Positions 9,359 to 17,622 are shown, counted from the first letter of the stretch. The stretch is DNA of 64,000 nt from JAAXXJ01 sp964412455 (GCA_964412455.1 CAYPOT010000001.1:99955-163954), one strand, 5' to 3'. The notes: generated from the sequence alone by a model not told the origin. Translations and numbers: made by a program.

Positions 9359-9520
9359 AAATTCTTCTCAAAATGGAAAGATTATTTTTGCCACGAAGGC
9401 ACTAAGACACAAAGTACAGCCTTAATCTAAACATTAAAACATTACCTTAAACAGTATTCGTTGCTCTTCGTGACTTCGAGTCTTCGTGGCAAATTTTGGT
9501 TCCTGTTTATCCAGGTTAGG
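9359..9520. repeat. Dispersed inverted-repeat element, family B, copy 1
   Basis: The rimP-nusA spacer contains an element with imperfectly complementary arms: GCCACGAAGGCACTAAGAC (about 9390) and CTTCGAGTCTTCGTGGC (about 9474-9490). Its outer left flank (TTCTTCTCAAAATGGAAAG) and right flank (TTTTGGTTCC) are shared with a second copy at 19173-19335. No ORF lies inside. It looks like a non-coding, possibly MITE-like, interspersed repeat. The right end stops 2-3 nt from the rimP stop codon. Confidence 0.75.
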
Positions 9521-9522
9521 CA

Positions 9523-9987
9523 TCAAAAAACCACTTCACAAGATGCCTTGGCGATACTTTCCAGCGGGATCCGCAGGACTTCTCCCTTGTCCGCTTCCAG
9601 AACGACCGTACTGCCTTCATCAAGCTCGATCAGTTTCCCCCGGAAGATCTTCTCCCCGTTGATCAACTGGTAGGTCTTGATCTTCACCAGTGTCCCCTTG
9701 CATTTTCGATAGTGCTCCGGCTTCGTCAGAGACCTGTCCAGCCCCGGCGAAGAGACTTCCAGCGTATAGGCATGGGCTATCAGCTCCTCTACATCAAGGG
9801 CCGTACCGAGGTCGCGGTTCACCGTTTCGCAGTCGCCCAGGGTCACGCCGCCAGGCTCACGTTCAATGTAGATCCTGAGGAGCCACTGGGGGCCCTCTTT
9901 TTTGAAATCAAGGTCCCACAGCGTAAGTCCCAGTGAGCCGAGGATCGGCTCGAGGAGCTGTTGGATCCGCTCGTGAATGTTGGACAT
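9523..9987 (-). CDS. rimP: Ribosome maturation factor RimP
   Basis: RimP assists 30S assembly, especially the S12-dependent step. The 154-residue product has the typical N-terminal half with LGLTLWDLDFKKEG and LRIYIE followed by GGVTLGDCETVNRDLGTALD, then VSSPGLDRSL (the family signature) and a C-terminal SH3-like barrel. ATG 9987 has AGAAGGG immediately upstream. It is the first gene of the nusA-infB operon and is preceded by a leader hairpin. Confidence 0.94.
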   Translation of the reverse strand: MSNIHERIQQLLEPILGSLGLTLWDLDFKKEGPQWLLRIYIEREPGGVTLGDCETVNRDLGTALDVEELIAHAYTLEVSSPGLDRSLTKPEHYRKCKGTLVKIKTYQLINGEKIFRGKLIELDEGSTVVLEADKGEVLRIPLESIAKASCEVVF

Positions 9988-10000
9988 CCCTTCTCCAAAT

Positions 10001-10029
10001 AAAAAGAGTGGGCAAATGTATGCCCACTC
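10001..10029 (-). promoter_or_regulatory. rimP leader hairpin / attenuator-like terminator
   Basis: On the minus strand a perfect 9-bp stem (GAGTGGGCA, 6-nt loop, TGCCCACTC) is followed by TTTTTATTT, just 14 nt before the rimP ATG. This is an intrinsic-terminator architecture in the 5' leader of the operon. It resembles the rimP-leader hairpins known upstream of rimP in proteobacteria. It probably attenuates the whole nusA-infB operon, and NusA itself is a plausible regulator (inference). Confidence 0.75.
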
Positions 10030-10057
10030 CCAGAAAGTTGCTCCAGAGTGATTGTGC

Positions 10058-10086
10058 TTTTTAACACACTAACGGACTAATTGCAA
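10058..10086 (-). promoter_or_regulatory. Candidate promoter for the rimP-nusA-infB operon
   Basis: TTGCAA and TAAAAA occur on the minus strand with a 17-nt spacer. They place a transcription start near 10050, about 20 nt before the leader hairpin. The -10 box is a weak match. Confidence 0.35.
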
Positions 10087-10150
10087 GCGTTTTTTCAATC
10101 TCCTGCTCTTCTGTGCTTATCCGGTGTCCTAATGGTCCTTGAAAATACGT

Positions 10151-10179
10151 TTGATTTGTCCGCCATGATTCGCTAGAAT
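10151..10179 (+). promoter_or_regulatory. Candidate sigma70 promoter for prmA
   Basis: TTGATT and TAGAAT are separated by 17 nt on the plus strand, ending about 50 nt before the prmA start. The divergent rimP promoter lies 65 nt to the left. Confidence 0.55.
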
Positions 10180-10230
10180 ACGCTGCCGATCGTTCAGTAC
10201 AATAAACCGGTACACATATGAAAGGCGGTC

Positions 10231-11073
10231 ATGCCCTATCATCAGATCACCATCACTATCACCGAACAATTCAAAGCCCCATTGCTTAGGAAACTAGCGG
10301 AGTTCGGTTCTCTTGGAGCTATTGATCAGGGTCAGACCATTACCACCTATTTCCCGGCAACTGCTCCGCTGAGTTCAATCATCGAGGAACTGCAGGTTGT
10401 CGCCCTTCTCCTTAACGCGACAGAACATGATAGTCCCGTACAGATCGCGCACAGTCTCATCCCTGACGCCGACTGGAACGAGTCCTGGAAAAAAGGCTTT
10501 ACTCCTATTGATGTAGGTGAACGTTTCACGATCCTTCCCCCCTGGGAGCACCCTTCGGGAAGCCGGATCCCCCTGATCATCGATCCTGGCATGGCCTTCG
10601 GCACCGGTCACCACGAAACAACGAGGTCCTGTCTTGTCCTGATGGAACGGTACACCGGTGCGGTCAAGGCGGAACGGTTCCTCGACCTCGGCACGGGAAC
10701 GGGGCTCCTGGCAATGGCCGCTCTCGGCCTGGGCTTTCGATCGGTCGTCGGTGTTGACACCGATCCGCTTGCTATCGAGGCGTCACTCAGAAATATCGCG
10801 TTGAACAAGGCTGAACGGATCGAATTGATCGAAGGCGGGATCGACCGGTGTGCGGGAGATTTCGATATGATCGCGGCGAACCTCATATCAGGAACGCTGG
10901 TCCAGCTGTCCGGCGAGATCGCATCACGCCTCGCACCGGCAGGGATCGTCATCATGTCGGGCATTCTTAAGGGGCAGGACGATGAAGTGGTTGCTGCCGC
11001 GGAGAGCAGAGGGTTGACTTGCGTAGAACGGCTCGTTGACGGGAAATGGGTGTCGCTGGCGTGCAGGCGGTAG
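10231..11073 (+). CDS. prmA: Ribosomal protein L11 methyltransferase
   Basis: PrmA trimethylates lysines and the N-terminus of ribosomal protein L11 using S-adenosylmethionine. The 280 residues have an N-terminal L11-recognition domain (about 1-100). The linker motif IIDPGMAFGTGHHETT and the SAM-binding loop LDLGTGTGLLAMAALGLG then follow. The acidic residue GVDTDP lies at the end of strand 2, and AANLIS is the catalytic-loop equivalent of the family NLL motif. The start codon is preceded by AAAGGCGG. It is divergent from the rimP operon and monocistronic. Confidence 0.92.
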   Translation: MPYHQITITITEQFKAPLLRKLAEFGSLGAIDQGQTITTYFPATAPLSSIIEELQVVALLLNATEHDSPVQIAHSLIPDADWNESWKKGFTPIDVGERFTILPPWEHPSGSRIPLIIDPGMAFGTGHHETTRSCLVLMERYTGAVKAERFLDLGTGTGLLAMAALGLGFRSVVGVDTDPLAIEASLRNIALNKAERIELIEGGIDRCAGDFDMIAANLISGTLVQLSGEIASRLAPAGIVIMSGILKGQDDEVVAAAESRGLTCVERLVDGKWVSLACRR

Positions 11074-11160
11074 GCGTTAAGAATAACAATATCGGTTCAT
11101 TCGAAAAAAAGTTAAAAAGACAAGGTATTGACCAGAGCAACACGGGCTCGGAGAAGATGC

Positions 11161-11253
11161 TTATCCGCAGATTTCGCAGATTGACGCAGATTTAGTCGTT
11201 AACCACAGTTCAGGACGGTCGTTGTTTAATCTGTGTCGCTTAGAAGCGCCTAC
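11161..11253. repeat. CGCAGATT-type dispersed repeat, family A, copy 1
   Basis: The prmA-lolD spacer carries TTATCCGCAGATTTCGCAG and ACGCAGATTTAGTC on the left. On the right is AATCTGTGTCGCTTAGAAGC followed by GCCTACT. The same right end recurs at 48055-48080 beside a GxxExxY remnant, and related left arms occur at 40617 and 47833. No coding capacity is visible inside. Confidence 0.7.
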
Positions 11254-11273
11254 TGTTGGCTGCGAGAGACGCC

Positions 11274-11300
11274 TTTTGGTTCCAGCTTGACAGGGTCAGG
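11274..11300 (-). repeat. 3'-end motif overlapping the lolD stop
   Basis: Read with lolD, the sequence TGACCCTGTCAAGC then TGGAACCAAAA begins at the lolD stop codon. The related motif at pilR also contains the stop codon. Versions near rimP and glnD lie just after those stops. See the findings. Confidence 0.6.
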
Positions 11301-11967
11301 CTTCCCGGGAAAGCATGCCCTCAGCCATGCGGAACACGCGGTCGGTCCGCCGGGCAAGATGGTCGTTGTGCGTCACGATGATAAAGGTGATCCCTTTTTC
11401 CTTGTTCAAGGTCTTCAGCAGTTCATGGACCGCCTCTCCGGTGTGGGAATCAAGGTTCCCGGTCGGTTCGTCGGCGAGGACCACATCGGGCCTCAGCACA
11501 AGGGCGCGGGCCACCGCGACGCGCTGCTGTTCTCCCCCGGAAAGTTCGCCGGGCCGGTGATGGACGCGGGCGCCGAGGCCGACCTCGCCGAGAAGCGACG
11601 CGGCCAAGCGCGTGGCCTGTTCCCGGTCCATGTTCCGGATCAGCGCCGGCATCATGACGTTCTCCAGAGCGGTAAATTCCGGCAGCAGATGATGGAACTG
11701 GAACACGAATCCCACGCGCTCGTTCCGGAAGCGGGCGATGCTGTCCGCGTTCTGTGAGTAAACGTCGAGGTCGCCGTACCGTACGGTGCCGGAGGTCGGT
11801 TTTTCCAGACCGCCGACAATGTGCAGGAACGTGCTCTTCCCCACTCCGGAAGCGCCGACGATCGCCAGCATTTCCCCTTTTTCGACCTGCAGGTCAATGC
11901 CGGAGAGGATATGGAGGGTCTCGTCGCCGCTCCGGAAGTTCTTCCGGAGCTGAAGTATGTCGATCAG
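11296..11967 (-). CDS. lolD: Lipoprotein-releasing ABC transporter ATP-binding protein LolD
   Basis: LolD powers extraction of outer-membrane lipoproteins from the inner membrane by LolC/E. It shows Walker A GASGVGKST, the LolD-type Q-loop region FQFHHLLPEFTALENV, signature LSGGEQQRVAVARAL, Walker B VVLADEPTGNLD and the switch His in VTHND. The only in-frame ATG (11871) would delete the first beta strands. The homologous N-terminus (LIDILQLRKNFRSGDETL) reads upstream to a CTG at 11967, giving 223 residues, the normal LolD length. No ATG, GTG or TTG exists between the upstream in-frame stop and ATG 11871. The start is therefore probably CTG (or an ATA), or there is a sequence error. Confidence 0.88.
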   Translation of the reverse strand: MIDILQLRKNFRSGDETLHILSGIDLQVEKGEMLAIVGASGVGKSTFLHIVGGLEKPTSGTVRYGDLDVYSQNADSIARFRNERVGFVFQFHHLLPEFTALENVMMPALIRNMDREQATRLAASLLGEVGLGARVHHRPGELSGGEQQRVAVARALVLRPDVVLADEPTGNLDSHTGEAVHELLKTLNKEKGITFIIVTHNDHLARRTDRVFRMAEGMLSREA

Positions 11968-11975
11968 CGTAGGTG

Positions 11976-12227
11976 CTATTTCTTTTCTCCCGGCCTGACA
12001 GCGTCAATGCCCTTTTCAACGGTCTTCTCGACCGTCTTTTTTGTATCTTCTCCCGTCTGTTCGATCTTCTGTTTCATGGTATCAGCCTGCTGTCCGGCGC
12101 CTTCGAGCTTCTTGCCTGCCGATTTCAACAGATCTCCGCCGCCCATCAGAACGAACACGATTGCGACCAGCGCCAGCAGGATGATCGTCAGAAAAATCTT
12201 TTTCAATGTACCGGTCTTTTGTGCCAT
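11976..12227 (-). CDS. Small single-pass membrane protein between lolC and lolD
   Basis: I do not recognise a family for this 83-residue protein. It has a basic N-terminus (MAQKTGTLKK), one hydrophobic segment (IFLTIILLALVAIVFVLMG, about 11-29), then a Gly/Lys/Glu/Gln-rich hydrophilic helix (about 35-83) suited to coiled coil or membrane-surface contact. AGGAGG lies 5 nt before the ATG, so it is well translated in principle. Its stop is 8 nt before the proposed lolD start. Its place in the lolC-lolD operon suggests a link to lipoprotein export, but that is inference from position only. Confidence 0.7.
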   Translation of the reverse strand: MAQKTGTLKKIFLTIILLALVAIVFVLMGGGDLLKSAGKKLEGAGQQADTMKQKIEQTGEDTKKTVEKTVEKGIDAVRPGEKK

Positions 12228-12308
12228 TGCAGCCTCCTGAAATTATATAGAGTCGATATTGATGATTGTTCGCATATGCATTCAAAATGATATTATTGCC
12301 GTTTTATC

Positions 12309-12378
12309 GTAGGGGCAACCCTATGTGGTTGCCCTGGTGTTAATGGTAACCAGGGCGGCCACGCGGGGCCGCCCCTAC
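12309..12378. repeat. Short inverted-repeat element (GTAGGGGC type), family C
   Basis: The lolC-83aa spacer holds a 70-nt imperfect palindrome with ends GTAGGGGC and GCCCCTAC. The internal arms are GTGGTTGCCCTGG and CCAGGGCGGCCAC. It is a non-coding interspersed repeat of a type frequent in bacterial intergenic regions and could fold into a long hairpin in the lolC-lolD transcript. Confidence 0.75.
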
Positions 12379-12454
12379 AAAAACATGCACTGTTGATTGT
12401 ATCCTAAGATTTCCTATTCAAGTGTCTTGCTCATTACAAACATCGTTTACATCT

Positions 12455-13690
12455 CTACTCGTATCGCAGCACTTCTACCGGGTCCTGCCGTGCGGCCTGC
12501 CAGGCAGGGTAGATCGTCGCGAGGAAGCTTATACCGAGGGCCGTGAGCGAGATGAACAGGATATCATACCCGGTAATGGAAAGCGGCAGATGACTCACCT
12601 GGTACACATCCTTGGGCAAGGTGATGAGCCCGCTCTGCGCGATGACGACAACTGCGCTGTAGCCGATGACAGAGCCCAGGACCGTTCCCACAAAGCCGAT
12701 GATCAGCCCGCTGAACATGAAGATCTTCATGACGCTCCGCTCCGGCGACCCCATCGATTTCAGGATCGCGATCTCGCGGCTCTTTTCCATGACGATCATG
12801 GTGAGGGTTCCAATGATGTTGAAGGACGCGACAATGATGATGACCACGAGGATAAGGGACATGCCGATCTTCTCCAGCTTGAGGGCCGAGAAGAAGTTCT
12901 TGTTCATCTCGATCCAGTTCCGCGTATAGTAGGGAAAGCCGATGGACGACTGGATCGAATCGGCTATGGCGGCGGCGCGGTAGATATCGTCCACCTTGAC
13001 CTGGAGTCCGCTTATCCGGCCCGGCATGTCGAAGAACCTTTGCGCTTCAGGTATGGAGATGTATACAAAGGTCGTGTTGTAATCGTACATCCCGGCATCG
13101 AAGATCCCGACAAGGACGAACTTGCGCATCTTCGGCACCATGCCCATGGCGCTCTCCTCGCCGATGGGATTTACCATCATGATCGTGTCGCCGATGGTCG
13201 CGTCGAATTTCCGGGCGAGGTCCTCGCCGATCACGATCCCCGGCTGGTCCTTGACCGGTCGCTCCAGGTCAAGAAGCGACCCTTTGCGGATGTTCTTTTC
13301 CAGGTCGGTAACGGAACCTTCGGTGCGCGGGTCGATACCGCGTACGACCACACCCTGTACGCGCTCATGGGCGGAAAGCATGACCTGGCTGATGATGAAC
13401 GGCGTGGTCGCTTTCACATGCGGCACGCGGTTTACCTTGTCAATGAGGGCCTTCTGATCAGAGACCCCTTTGCCGGCGTATTCCATGACCACCACATGGG
13501 AGATCGCGGAAAGGATCTTGTCCCGGAAATAACCCTGAAAGCCGGTCATCACCGACAGGGTGATGATGGACGTGGCTACGCCGATCACCACCCCCGCGAT
13601 GGAGATGAATGTGTTCAGGGAAACCGTCCGGTTCCGCTTCTTGCTTTTGAGGTACCGGAGGCTGATGAAGAGTTCGAAAGGTAGTTTCAT
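12455..13690 (-). CDS. lolC: Lipoprotein-releasing ABC transporter permease, LolC/LolE family
   Basis: This inner-membrane permease pairs with LolD to pass outer-membrane lipoproteins to LolA. The 411 residues start with the family hallmark FISLRYLKSKKRNRTVS before the first transmembrane helix (about 25-48). A large periplasmic MacB-like core (about 50-270) follows. The C-terminal FtsX domain has three helices, around IIIVASFNIIGTLTMIVMEK (about 275-295), 320-350 and 375-400. Only one permease gene is present, so a LolC/E homodimer is likely, as in organisms with LolF or single LolC-type genes (inference). Confidence 0.9.
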   Translation of the reverse strand: MKLPFELFISLRYLKSKKRNRTVSLNTFISIAGVVIGVATSIITLSVMTGFQGYFRDKILSAISHVVVMEYAGKGVSDQKALIDKVNRVPHVKATTPFIISQVMLSAHERVQGVVVRGIDPRTEGSVTDLEKNIRKGSLLDLERPVKDQPGIVIGEDLARKFDATIGDTIMMVNPIGEESAMGMVPKMRKFVLVGIFDAGMYDYNTTFVYISIPEAQRFFDMPGRISGLQVKVDDIYRAAAIADSIQSSIGFPYYTRNWIEMNKNFFSALKLEKIGMSLILVVIIIVASFNIIGTLTMIVMEKSREIAILKSMGSPERSVMKIFMFSGLIIGFVGTVLGSVIGYSAVVVIAQSGLITLPKDVYQVSHLPLSITGYDILFISLTALGISFLATIYPAWQAARQDPVEVLRYE

Positions 13691-13767
13691 ATTCTCTGCA
13701 TGCTGGTCGAGGGCACCCCCCCGTATGAATTATCAGAGGGCACATATTGACAAACCTGAATGAAAGA

Positions 13768-13800
13768 AATCCGCAATCCGCAATCCGCAATTCGCAATCT
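13768..13800. repeat. Heptanucleotide tandem repeat
   Basis: Four imperfect copies of CCGCAAT/TCGCAAT run into the lysS stop codon in the lysS-lolC spacer. It is a short, low-complexity tract with no further signal. Confidence 0.7.
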
Positions 13801-15277
13801 AATTCTCCTTCTTCATCTGCGGGAACAGGATCACGTCACGGATGGACGCCGAGCCGGTGAGGAGCATGACAAGACGATCGATGCCGATCCCCTCTCCCGC
13901 GGCGGGCGGCATGCCGTATTCAAGGGCGCGTATAAAGTCATCATCCATCTGGTGCGCCTCGTCGTCTCCGGCTTCTCGTTCCGTGACCTGCTTCAAGAAC
14001 CGTTCCTTTTGATCAACAGGATCGTTCAGTTCGGAGAAGGCGTTCGCCATTTCCCGCCCTACCACGAACAGTTCGAACCGCTCGACGAAGTTCGGGTCGT
14101 GTTCCGTTTTCTTGGAGAGCGGCGAAATGTCCGTGGGGTAATCGGTGATAAAGGTCGGCTGGATAAGGTTGGGCTCCACCAGAACCTCGAATATCTCATT
14201 CAACACCTTCCCCTGCGGCTCTCCGCCCTTGAGCCTGGCGCCGAGCTTGAGCGCATATTCCCGGGTCTTGTCCGTATTCGTGATCACCTCGACCGGGACA
14301 CCGGCCTCTTTCAGTGAATCCAGGTAGGTCAAACGCTTCCATGGCGGCGAAAGCTCAATGGTGTGGCCGCCGTATTCCACCGTCGTGGTGCCCAGGACCT
14401 CCTGTGCGACCGTGCTGATCATCTGTTCGGTCATGGCGATCAAGTCCCGGTAGTCGGCGTAGGCCATGTAGAACTCGAGCATGGTGAACTCGGGATTATG
14501 GCGGGTGGATATTCCCTCATTTCGGAAATTGCGGTTGATCTCATAGACCCGTTCAAATCCCCCCACCAGGAGACGCTTCAGGTAAAGCTCAGGCGCTATG
14601 CGCAGGTACAGGTCCATGTCCAGAGCATTGTGGTGCGTCTTGAACGGACGCGCCGTGGCGCCGCCGGGTACGGTCTGCATCATGGGGGTCTCGACCTCGA
14701 GAAAGTTCCGTGCATTGAGAAAGGTGCGCAGCGCCTGGATGATCCGGGTCCTGGTAATAAAGACCTTCTTCACGTCGGGATTGACGATGAGATCAACGTA
14801 GCGCTGACGGTAACGGATCTCCACGTCCGTAAGACCGTGCCATTTCTCGGGGAGTGGACGGAGGGATTTCGCGAGGAGGCTGAACGATTCCACATCCAGG
14901 GTGAGTTCATCGGTCCTGGTCCGGAACAGGAACCCTTTTACGCCGATGAAATCGCCGATATCAAGCTTTTTGAAGAGATTGAAGTTCTCCTCGCCAAGCG
15001 TGTTCTTCTGAAAGTAGAGCTGGAACCTTCCCGTACTGTCCTGAATATGGACGAAACATGCCTTTCCGAAGCTCCTGAGCGCGACGATCCTGCCCGCCAG
15101 GGACAGGGTGACCCGCTCCTTCTCAAGTTCTTCCTTGGTCTTCGTGCCCTGCGCAGTGAGAACATCCTGTGCCGACCCGGTAACTTCGTATCTGCCCGCG
15201 TAGGGTCGCGTCCCCATCGCACTGATCTCAGCGAGTTTCTTGAAGCGCTGCTGGATCAGATCGTTGTAATCATCCAT
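13799..15277 (-). CDS. lysS: Lysine--tRNA ligase (class II)
   Basis: LysRS charges tRNA-Lys. The 492 residues contain an N-terminal OB-fold anticodon-binding domain (about 55-150) and a class II catalytic core. The core shows the motif 2 loop RNFRNEGISTRHNPEFTMLE and motif 3 GIGIDRLVMLLTG near the C-terminus. ATG 15277 (MDDYNDL) is chosen because AAAGGA lies 7 nt upstream; the in-frame TTG at 15301 falls at the predicted transcription start. It heads the lolC-lolD operon. Confidence 0.96.
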   Translation of the reverse strand: MDDYNDLIQQRFKKLAEISAMGTRPYAGRYEVTGSAQDVLTAQGTKTKEELEKERVTLSLAGRIVALRSFGKACFVHIQDSTGRFQLYFQKNTLGEENFNLFKKLDIGDFIGVKGFLFRTRTDELTLDVESFSLLAKSLRPLPEKWHGLTDVEIRYRQRYVDLIVNPDVKKVFITRTRIIQALRTFLNARNFLEVETPMMQTVPGGATARPFKTHHNALDMDLYLRIAPELYLKRLLVGGFERVYEINRNFRNEGISTRHNPEFTMLEFYMAYADYRDLIAMTEQMISTVAQEVLGTTTVEYGGHTIELSPPWKRLTYLDSLKEAGVPVEVITNTDKTREYALKLGARLKGGEPQGKVLNEIFEVLVEPNLIQPTFITDYPTDISPLSKKTEHDPNFVERFELFVVGREMANAFSELNDPVDQKERFLKQVTEREAGDDEAHQMDDDFIRALEYGMPPAAGEGIGIDRLVMLLTGSASIRDVILFPQMKKEN

Positions 15278-15310
15278 GAAGGGTCCTTTCAAACTTTGCA
15301 ATGAACGCTG

Positions 15311-15338
15311 ATTATACCCGTATGCGATGCCCTGTCAA
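15311..15338 (-). promoter_or_regulatory. Strong sigma70 promoter for lysS-lolC-lolD
   Basis: Perfect TTGACA and TATAAT hexamers are separated by 16 nt on the minus strand. The expected start is near 15304, about 27 nt before the lysS ATG. Confidence 0.8.
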
Positions 15339-15349
15339 GGAGAAAGGCG

Positions 15350-16234
15350 TTACCCGGTGAGCAGAGCGAGCACTTCGAGATACTTTTTGCTCGTTTTGCT
15401 CACCACGTCTTCGGGCAGCGTCGGCGCCGGGGGCTTCTGGTCCCACTTCAAGGAGAGAAGATAATCACGGACGAACTGCTTGTCGAAACTCTTCTGGGAG
15501 ACACCGACAGTGTATCCCTCGCTCGGCCAGAATCGGGAAGAGTCCGGCGTGAGGACCTCATCGATAAGGATGACCTCATTGTCGAGAATGCCGAACTCGA
15601 GCTTGGTGTCGGCGATAATGATGCCTTTTGCCTCAGCGATCTCGCACCCTCGCCGGTAGACAGCGAGGGTAACGTCCCTGATCTTTTCCGCCACGTCCTT
15701 CCCTACCAGGTCCGTGACGGTCTTGAAATCGATATTCACATCATGCTCGCCGACCTCCGCCTTGGTCGACGGTGTGAAGATCGGCTCAGGCAAACGCGAT
15801 GCTTCGGTCAGACCGGAAGGAAGCTTGATCCCGGAAACGGCGCCGGTCGATCGGTATTCCTTGAGCCCCGATCCCGTAAGGTATCCCCGTACGATGCACT
15901 CGACCGGCAGTGACTTTGCCTTTCGCACAAGCATGCTCCTGCCCTCGAGAACATCCGCGTGCTGCCGGCAGTTCCCGGGAAAATCCCTGACATCGGTGGA
16001 GAGGAGATGGTTCCGGACGATATCGGAGGTCCGGGAGAACCAGTATTTCGATACCTGGGTAAGGACCCTGCCCTTTTCGGGGATTGCGTTCGGGAGCACC
16101 ACGTCGAATGCCGATATACGATCCGTCGCGATGATCAGGAGGCTTTCACCGAGGTCGTAGATGTCACGGACCTTTCCGCGCTTCGGTTGACCAAGGCCGC
16201 TAAGGCTGGTCTCAAGTATGATCGATGTTTTCAT
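15350..16234 (-). CDS. purC: Phosphoribosylaminoimidazole-succinocarboxamide synthase
   Basis: PurC condenses CAIR with aspartate using ATP in purine synthesis. The 294-residue protein has the family N-terminus GKVRDIYDLGESLLIIATDRISAFDV (split here as GKVRDIYDLG and ATDRISAFDV). It also has KAKSLPVECIVRGYLTGSG and the C-terminal DEVLTPDSSRFWP segment. ATG 16234 is chosen because GAGG lies 5 nt upstream; ATGs at 16237 and 16258 are alternatives. It overlaps the end of the upstream CorC-type gene by 23 nt, so the two are cotranscribed. Confidence 0.95.
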   Translation of the reverse strand: MKTSIILETSLSGLGQPKRGKVRDIYDLGESLLIIATDRISAFDVVLPNAIPEKGRVLTQVSKYWFSRTSDIVRNHLLSTDVRDFPGNCRQHADVLEGRSMLVRKAKSLPVECIVRGYLTGSGLKEYRSTGAVSGIKLPSGLTEASRLPEPIFTPSTKAEVGEHDVNIDFKTVTDLVGKDVAEKIRDVTLAVYRRGCEIAEAKGIIIADTKLEFGILDNEVILIDEVLTPDSSRFWPSEGYTVGVSQKSFDKQFVRDYLLSLKWDQKPPAPTLPEDVVSKTSKKYLEVLALLTG

Positions 16235-17546
16235 CATCCCCTCTTTCCGGTTGTTCATCGGCGTATATTAGGATCCTGATGCGGGCAATACGGTTCTTTC
16301 TGAGTCTCAGCACGGTGAACATCAGGTTTTCGTGACGGACCTGGTCACCCTCCGCGGGAAGACGGCCGAAGAGGCCGAGGACGAATCCGCCGACGGTCTC
16401 GAACTCATCTTCCGGAAGAGTAAGCCTTAATTTTTCGTTCAGCTTGCCGATGTCGGTCTTTCCCTCGACGATATAACGGTTTGCCGCGACCTCTTCGATC
16501 TCCCGCAGCTCTTTTTCCTGTTCGTCACGAATGTCACCGACGATCTCCTCAATGAGGTCTTCCAGGGTGACCAGGCCGTCTATACCGCCGTATTCGTCCC
16601 CGACCAGCGCCAAATGGATGCGACGCTCGCGCATCTCCTTCAGTAATACACTGGCCTTCTTGGTTGGCGGTACTACGTAGGGTTTTCGGAGGATCGTGTC
16701 CAGAAGAACAGGCTCTTTCTTCATATACAATGCGAGAATGTCCTTCAGGTACACGATGCCCACGACATTATCGATCGTTCCCGCATATATCGGCAGACGG
16801 GAGAAACCCTTCTCGTTGATGGTTCGGAGAATGGCGTCAAGGTCGCTCTTTATTTCTATCCCCACGATATCGGTGCGGGGAACCATGACCTCACGCACCA
16901 CCGTATCGGTGAACTTAAAAACGCTGTGAATGAGGTCTTCCTCCGACGTTTCAAAGACACCGCTTTTGCGCCCTTCCCTGATCAGGTATTTTACTTCGTC
17001 CTCGGAGATCAGCACCGGTTCATGCTCCGCGGGAATATTGAAGAAACGCAGGATGACGTTGTTCGATACCGTAAGGACCTTGAGGACGGGCCGGAACAAA
17101 CGCGATAAGGAATCGATCATGGCGGCTGTAAAAAACGCTATTTGCTCGGAATAGCGGATAGCGATCGATTTAGGGACCAATTCACCGGCCACCAGCGTGA
17201 TATACGTAATTATGCCGACGACCAGACCCAGGGCGATGGGCTCCGCGGCTCTGCTGATGATATCGATCGGCGCTTTCTGCAATAAAGGTGTGATGCGTTC
17301 GATGGCGATGACGCCGCCCAATGCGGAAGCAAAAGTGCCGACGAGGGTAACCCCGATCTGGACCGTTGCAAGGAATCGCTCGGGCTCCTCCTGGAGCTTC
17401 TGGACCCGCCGCGCGGCAGGGAAGCCGGTCTTTACCAGGTGACGGACCCTGCTCTTTCTCAAAGAGATAAGCGCGATCTCCGATGCGGAAAAATACCCGT
17501 TGATCAGGATCAGAAAGAATATGGCGAAGAGATCGATATATAACAT
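16212..17546 (-). CDS. CNNM/CorC-type membrane protein (DUF21, two CBS, CorC_HlyC domain)
   Basis: The 444 residues begin with a DUF21/CNNM transmembrane domain (about 1-190, opening LFAIFFLILINGYFSASEIALI). Tandem CBS domains follow (about 205-325, e.g. VMVPRTDIVGIE and LKEMRERRIHLALVGDEYGG). A C-terminal transporter-associated CorC_HlyC domain (about 345-425) closes the protein. Relatives act in magnesium or cobalt efflux or homeostasis; the older haemolysin label is not well supported. It is 76 nt downstream of ubiD and overlaps purC. Confidence 0.88.
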   Translation of the reverse strand: MLYIDLFAIFFLILINGYFSASEIALISLRKSRVRHLVKTGFPAARRVQKLQEEPERFLATVQIGVTLVGTFASALGGVIAIERITPLLQKAPIDIISRAAEPIALGLVVGIITYITLVAGELVPKSIAIRYSEQIAFFTAAMIDSLSRLFRPVLKVLTVSNNVILRFFNIPAEHEPVLISEDEVKYLIREGRKSGVFETSEEDLIHSVFKFTDTVVREVMVPRTDIVGIEIKSDLDAILRTINEKGFSRLPIYAGTIDNVVGIVYLKDILALYMKKEPVLLDTILRKPYVVPPTKKASVLLKEMRERRIHLALVGDEYGGIDGLVTLEDLIEEIVGDIRDEQEKELREIEEVAANRYIVEGKTDIGKLNEKLRLTLPEDEFETVGGFVLGLFGRLPAEGDQVRHENLMFTVLRLRKNRIARIRILIYADEQPERGDDENIDHT

Positions 17547-17622
17547 AAGAACAAATGATCGTACATTGCCTGGGGGAAATAAAACAGGTGCTGCGTACGC
17601 TAGGAAATTTACAATTCGACCA

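Noticed and set aside
12422..13684. A 420-codon open frame on the plus strand opposite lolC
   Set aside because: Composition is rich in Asp, His and Arg, typical of the complement of a GC-rich gene. LolC on the other strand has clear domains and membrane helices.
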